NCBI GenBank assembly: GCA_017654935.2 | Contig: CM065698.1 | Span: 39,755,739 to 39,819,738, forward strand | DNA: 64,000 nt | Reading direction: 5' to 3' | DNA from: Phymorhynchus buccinoides | Taxonomy: Eukaryota; Mollusca; Gastropoda; Neogastropoda; Raphitomidae | Part shown: positions 36,401 through 44,200 of the stretch, piece after piece | Layout: each line of letters begins with the position of its first letter | How positions within the stretch are numbered: the stretch's first letter is position 1 | Notes under the pieces: generated by a model | Told to the model about the DNA's origin: nothing | The model's input: the letters and a program-made list of their open reading frames with translations, nothing else | Database searches by the model: none | Position numbers and translations under genes: made by a program

Positions 36401-38176
36401 CCATCATCTCCACCCTGGGCACCACCCCCCTCACCCACCCCTCGTCCCGCCGCATGATCAGCTCTCTGAGCCGCCCGCCCAACTTCGCCTCGTCTGTCGT
36501 GACAACAATCATAACAGAGATGGTATTAGTAACGGTAAGACAAAAAAATTCAGTAAAGACAAAACAATTTAAATCATCTACTGCTATTCTGTTCTTTTCA
36601 TAGCGATGGCCTGTCGAAAACTGTGCAATAATTGAAAGTTGTATTTGATGCTATTATTTATTTTTTACATGGTTTATACACTTGGCTGTATGCTTGTTTG
36701 TAGATATTCTGAATGTTCAAAGTGGGGTCTTTGATTATTTGTGACCCAGCACCATGAAAGGAACATTAAGTCGCTGGGCTAGTTTCTCACAACAGGCTTG
36801 CAAAGTCAAAAATATATTTTTTTTTATCACTTTTGAGTTATGGGTATTTTCATGCTCTCTAACATCTCATATATTTATAAAGGACAATCTTTGTTATGGT
36901 CTCTAAATACTCCAAAAAGTTCTTTAAAATGAGTAGGTCAATGCATTTACTTCAGCTAGGCTAAACTTCAGATTGTGATTTCTCAAAACGGCCGACAGTC
37001 ACCCTACCAACTTTAAATGCTCATAACTCTAAAACGGAAAAAATAACAAGACTGGTTCTTCTATCTTTTGAAAGAGAATTGTCTGAAGTTTCTAACAGCA
37101 CCATTTTCTGAGAATGGTAATTTTGACACTTAATGTCCCTTTTGTGGTGCTAGGTCACATTTAAGCTACCAAGTGAGGTCATCAAAGAAATGACCTGAGT
37201 CACCTCATACTACTCTGACGTCATTATCACCAGTCCATGGATCGAGAAAGAGGGCCAGGGCCCTTGAAATATCTCGCTCTGTTTAACCCTTTCACTGCCA
37301 GCCACCTTTGAGCCAAAACTTTCCACTAAACTTACTTCGCTACAGAAAAGATTTTGTCTAAATATTGTGGGGTTTATCTGTGACACATTTAGAATAGGAT
37401 CAATCATTACAGCCCAAATTTAGGAACACAGTATTATTGAATTATAGACCCTGATTTCAAGAGTTTTAATGATATGGGTGTTAGATCATTTTGGTGCAAA
37501 AATGCGACATTGGCAGTGAAAGGGTTAATATGGTGCTTTTTTTTAAATTTTATGTCTATACCACAGTCGAACGTTTGCTGGAGTTTACATGGGCGCTTGC
37601 TGTCTTGTAGGCACCATCCAAGGAAAACGCCTGCAAGGCAGACAAAGAAGGTCCTGGCTGGACAACATCAAAAGCTGGACCAACCACAACGCCAACACCC
37701 TCATATACGCCTGGCAGAGGATCGTGACCAGTGGCGGAGACTGACCACCCAAACCAGCATGGCACCCCGACGAACAAGCCGGTCAAGGGTGGAGTGAGTG
37801 AGTGAGTGAGTGAGTGAGTGAGTGAGTGAGTGAGTGAGTGAGTGAGTGAGTACTCGCTAAAGATGAAAAGTTGGAATGCGGCTATGTTTTTATTGTTGTT
37901 TGTTTGTTTTTACTCCATTCTTGTCGATATTAGTAACAGTAGTAATACTATTAGCATGACAAAGACGAAGAATGAGGAAGAGGGGGAGGAGGAGAAGAAG
38001 AAAAAAAGACGAAGAAGAAGGAGAAAGAGGAGGAGGAGAAGAAGACGAATTGGGTTTAGCGATAATGGTGTAGTGACTCACCGATCCACTGATATCCTTC
38101 TTTCTGTTCCATTGCCAGGGATTGGTCGTCCATTGTCAGACACACCACCTCTGTCCACACCTCCATAGCTTGCTGT

Positions 38177-38211
<35 letters not shown>

Positions 38212-38915
38212 CACAAATATACACACACACACACACACGCACACACACACACACATACATATACATGCACACACACACACACACACACACACACCAACAT
38301 CAACATACAGCATTTATTTGGAGCAAAATCTTGATAGAAATCAATTTGAAGGGCACACACACACATTAACATTCATAACGCATTCAAACAAAAATGCTAC
38401 ACAAAGACGAACAAGAAAATAACACACACACGTTTGACAAAAATAGAATACAACAGAAACAGACCTAAAGGCAAGAAGGAGAGGAGAGAAAGAGAGAGCG
38501 ATCTTTACTGATGGGGGAACATGTGGGTTTTGAGGTTTTATTTCAAAGAAAGCAGAGAGGGTCAGTTGCTGATGGAGAGAGAGAGGAAGTTTGCTACACA
38601 CACACATGCGAAGCAATGTTTCATTCAGATATTGAGCAAGCTTATGCAGAGTACACATTACTGAATTTGCATGTCATCTGAAAAACAGTAATCATAACAA
38701 TATAGCTTATTACTGTGAATATAGCATCATCTCTAGCACTCCCACAGGAATTAGGTTAAACAAGCCAAACAAAAAGCAAAAACCCACTCACGCAGAACAC
38801 CTGATGCCCCTGTTTACTGTCTCCTAGCAACACTTTCAACATGGCCGTGGAGATGCCTGGCAACAGACCGGCAAAGCGGTTGCCGTGTTGCCACCAGCTG
38901 TCTTCTTGCTCTGGT

Positions 38916-38974
<59 letters not shown>

Positions 38975-39030
38975 GACACACACATACACACACACATACA
39001 CACGCACACGCACAGTGACACACACACACA

Positions 39031-39061
<31 letters not shown>

Positions 39062-39226
39062 ACAGTGACACACACACAGTGACACACACACACACACACA
39101 GATTGGTGGGGATAATGGCATTTGTACAAACATGAAAAGTGCTTTTACAAATTAGCAATTCAATGTGATAATACAGATACCTGATAAGGCAATACAATAT
39201 AACAAAGCAAAGAGTGGGGGGGGGGG

Positions 39227-39303
<77 letters not shown>

Positions 39304-41179
39304 TTGACACACTTGACGTTTTTATTGTCATTACCTGAAAGGGTCTAATGACAAGGGGGGTAATCATAACATTTCTCTCTCTCTTATGTAGGGTTATAAA
39401 CAAAGTTAAGGAATGAACATGACTAAATCCAGTACAGTATGCATCTTTTGTCACATTCAAGTATACTAAAAAAGCATTTGTAAAAAGAAAATGTAAATTA
39501 CATAGGCAGAAAAAAAGACAAACAAGAACAAAAGTTAGCGATTGATTAGCAAAGTGAAAGAAGAAGCAACGAGTGAAAGAGAAGATAAGCTTCTCTCGAC
39601 CTTTCACACAATAACCCACGGATAACATATTGTTGCATAATATTTAAATGAGGTGTAGACACCCTTTAACATCCATAATCTAAACAACAGTATTAGTAGC
39701 ATTATGCACTGCCGTCAAACTTTTCTGGCGCACTGTTTGTGCCTCAGCTATAAATTTGGCTACTGACTTCAACACAGCTTCATTGTCAGACGACAAAAGT
39801 GAAGCAACATTTTTTCTTTCAATAATATCTGGGTTGAAAACAAAACATTTTTGCCTAACATTGTCATACACTTTACAATGGAATAAAAAGTGACTTTCGT
39901 CATCCACTCCTGTTTTGCATAAAGGGCATGGTGTTTCTATATCTGAATATGTTTGAAACCATCTCTTGTTAGCGTTGAAGCCTAATGTTCGTAGTCGAAA
40001 TCGAGCAAAGTTTATTCTATGCCATCTGTCTGTGATTCTTTCAAGATATTGTTCAGGTTGAAAAACATTTTTAAATGAAAAGAACCATTTGTATTTGTCT
40101 TTCGATTCCATGTCTGCATGCCAGTTCTGCTTGAATGAACACACAAGTCTATCTTTAAAGTCTTCTACAAAACATTTTTCATTTCCGACTCCTTGTGATA
40201 GCCGTACAATACCGAATCCATTTTCAGATAACACCTTCTTTATCCGATAAGCCCAATTTTCTTTATTTAGTTCAAGTTGCAATAGCATCATAGTATAGGC
40301 TTGTCGACACAAACGTGATTGTGGAAGTCTTAGTAATTTTAACCAGTATTTAATAGATCTTACAACTGCTCTTATGCATAGAGGGTATCTTCCTGTTTCT
40401 CCATACAAAACAGTGTTTGAAGAATGAATAGGCACCCGTAACAAGTGTTTAATTGCATAAGTATGGACTTTTTCTAATTATAAACTTGTATTTAGTCCCC
40501 AAACCTCAGAAGCATACAACAGTAATGGCTCTATTTGTGTATTAAACAACTTCCAAAATAATTTACAATCTATACTATTAAGTTTTTTCAATGATTTCAA
40601 AATTTCAATAACACCTTTTTTCCCTTTTCTTGCATACTCATCCCAATTATAATTTAAACTTAATTTCATTGAAAATATAATTCCCAGATATTTGTAGGTG
40701 TTAACCACTTTAACCTCTTCATTCCCATAGAACCATTTTTCATGTGTTGACAGGTGCCCACCCATTCTGAAAACCATTATACTTGTTTTACTTAAGTTAA
40801 CCGTTAAACCTAAGCGATCAGATTCTCTTTTTAAGTAGCTTAGCTGATTTTGCAAACCTGTAACCGTGCCAGACAATAGAATAATGTCATCTGCGAATAA
40901 TAAAAGGAAGATCTCCATTGCACCTGGGGTGATTTGTATTCCATGTTTTCCATTCTTTATTAGTTCTACTGCTAGCTCATTAACAAAAAATGAAAATAAG
41001 AGAGAGAGAGAGAAGTAGAGAGCAAAGGAGAGAGAGAGTGAAGGGGAAAAAAGAAAGAAAAAAGAGAGCATAAAGGAGAGATACAGAGACAGACTGAGAG
41101 ACGGAGCTAGAGAAAGAAAGAGAGAGAGAGAACAGGACAGAGATAGATAGATACAGTGACAGAGATACAGAGAACGCAC

Positions 41180-41261
<82 letters not shown>

Positions 41262-44200
41262 CAGACAGACAAACAGAAGGAGAGAGAGAGGGGGGGGGGG
41301 GGGGGGGAGAGAGAAGCAGTCAAGCAGAGGAAGACAGAAAGTGAGAGACAAGATGAGACAGACAGAGTCAGAGACAGACATACAAACACTCACACAACAC
41401 CAACAACAACATACAGTGTTTATACAGCGCTAAACATTGATAGAAATCAAATTGAAGCGCACACACACGTTCAGAACGCATTCAAACAAAGACGCTATAC
41501 AAAGACGAACAAGATCACACACACACACAACATTTGAAAAATAGACCTAAAGGCAAGAGAGAGGAGAGAAAGATAGAATGATACCTTCACAGGTACAAAC
41601 TGATAAAAACCCTCACCATAGGTGCGCTTCTGCAGCAGTACCAGCAAGGCCTGCAGGGCCTGACCACGCAACTGGCGAGACGAACGCACGTCCGAAACCA
41701 TGGCAACCAGTTGGGACACCACTCCGCCCAGCCGAGCCACACCGCTCGGCACATACAGCTGGTGTAGACACCTGTGAAGCAGAGCGGTTTTTGAAAGTTC
41801 ATCACGTAGAGCGTTGTTTATTGACTATGATTTCCAGACGTACATCGCCTTGGCTTAACTCATTCAAGTCGTTCCGGCCATATATGTGTCCGGAATTAAC
41901 AGGTAGCTGTCAATTTGATGCATTTGCTTCAAGGGAAGTAAATATGTGTGCGCACACCATACCTTGGTCACTTCCAAACTCGCTTCGCTCCCTTAGACCA
42001 CAATTTTGCCTCTGACTTTGCTTTTGTAGTGGTTTGTTGTGGGGAAACCAATCGGTGTAGAGAGTTTTTCTATTTAAAGTCTATATATTAAAAAAGTCAG
42101 ATCTGCCACTTCCCTACGTCTAAACCTCAAGAAAAAAACCGTAATCTTCTTTCATATCTCCTTTTGTTTATGTATGTTTTGTTTGTGTGTATTGTTGGAG
42201 TGATTTGTGAGTTTTTTTAATAATTCAAAATCGTGATGCGAATGAGTTAAGCTGTGTCAGACCAACTGACATAGGCTAGAACACCAAGGCTACATCAAAA
42301 TGTTGCTATGCTCTGCATAGTTATGCGGGGATTGTCTTTAGCCATGACAAGCTCCTAGCATAACATCATCAGTCTCCAAAATCGGAGTGTGGCTGCGCAT
42401 GTGGCAGGGTAATCCAAAACGGTCACACACGTAATGTTCTCATCCCTAGCTGGTGCTTTTGTACCATAGTGTTCAAGTGCTTTGGCTGTTGTGACGATCC
42501 CTGTAGTCTTTTAGCCAGGGTATGACAACAACAAGACATACATGTTTACAATTATGTTTACTTATTCAGTGTTTCCCGTACGGATTAAATATGAGGGTCC
42601 CAGGTACCCTCTGTGCAAAGTTTTTTAAGGGTCCCCAAGCAACATTTAAAAATCTACTTTAAGTAAGGTAATTTGCAAAACACACATGTGCTACTTACAT
42701 ACTTTGTCATGTAGAACACTTTTTTTCGTTTGTTTGTTTTCAGTTTTCGCACACATTGCACACACACTAACACACATACACACACACACACACTCTCACA
42801 CACACACACAAAAATACACACTCACACACACACACTCAGACACCACACACACTCACACACACACACACGCACGCATGCACGCACGCACACACGCACGCAT
42901 GCACACGCACACGCGACGCACACGCACACACACACACACAAAATACACACACATACACACTGCCTCCCTCCCCCCACCCCCCAAAAAAGTATGCAAGAAA
43001 AGAAAAAAGGACTCACTGTCGATGGCAGTTATTGACCAGACAGCATAAAGTTTGAATGGCAGCCACCTTTTCCTCCTCAGACAGAACTTTCTTAATGGAC
43101 TCTGCAAACACAAACACATGGAAAATCACCTGTATCGATCACCAGTACCACCAGGGAGAAAGGTGGCAGAGTGGTTAAGACGTTCGCCTGCCAAATGTAA
43201 TGCGTGACTGCAGCGTGAGTGACCCGGGTTCGAATCCCGGCCTCGCCCTTTCTTTCTAGTTTGACAGGAAAATCGAACTGAACGTCCAGTCCTTCGGATT
43301 GGGGACTTAAAGCTAGTCTGACCCATGCACTTTACGCATGTAAAAATCCCACGGCATTTGAAAGTCGGTAAGAGCAGGGAGAAATCCCGCTGCCTGGTAT
43401 GGCCAAATTGATAGCTAGGTTTTCCAAGTGTTCCCCACCCCCTCCCCCCTCCTCACCCCCCCTGTGCCCCCCGCCCTCTCTGTGACTAGAATATACTAAA
43501 TACCAATCATGGTAGCATAAACATAATAATTCCCACCTTGGAGCAAACTTAAAGATAATCACCTGTAATTGAGGATAACACGGCTTCTGATTTTTTTCCT
43601 CTTTTAAGGGGTACATTCACCCCCTTTTACAATTTTAAGGGGTTTTAAGGATTTTCATCCCCAGTTTTACATGTTAAAGGGTCAAGACAAAAAGTATGAG
43701 ACAAACTCTACCCCAATTCCTGTGCGTGCGCACGCACACACACACAGACACACAAACATGCACTCACAACACAACACAACACAACACAACACACACACTC
43801 TCTCTCTCTCACACACATCCGAAAGTAGTGACTGTGTTAACGCATGAATCGTCATTTTAATGCGTCATCTCACCCCCTACTTGAGATTTTAAAGGGTAAA
43901 TCTCACGCATGGTTTGAGATTCTAGGGGGTGATTTGAGAGGTCTAGTGCGTAAATACACACAATCTCTACATGTATATTCTCAGAAACCTTGATAACAGG
44001 AGGATAATAATCCCCCGTGTTTAGAGGATAACGTCATGATAATATTATGCATGACCAATACTGAGGATAAAATCACCTGTATAATCTCCTGTGTTTAGAG
44101 GATAACGTCATGATAATATTATGTATGACCAATACTGAGGATAATATCACCTGTATAATCTCCTGTGTTTAGAGGATAACGTCATGATAATATTATGTAT

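Noticed and set aside
40985..41389. N-terminal extension of the reverse-transcriptase frame (Ser/Leu-rich)
   Set aside because: It is the (GA)n tract read in the open frame. Retrotransposon similarity starts at about [10 protein letters not shown].
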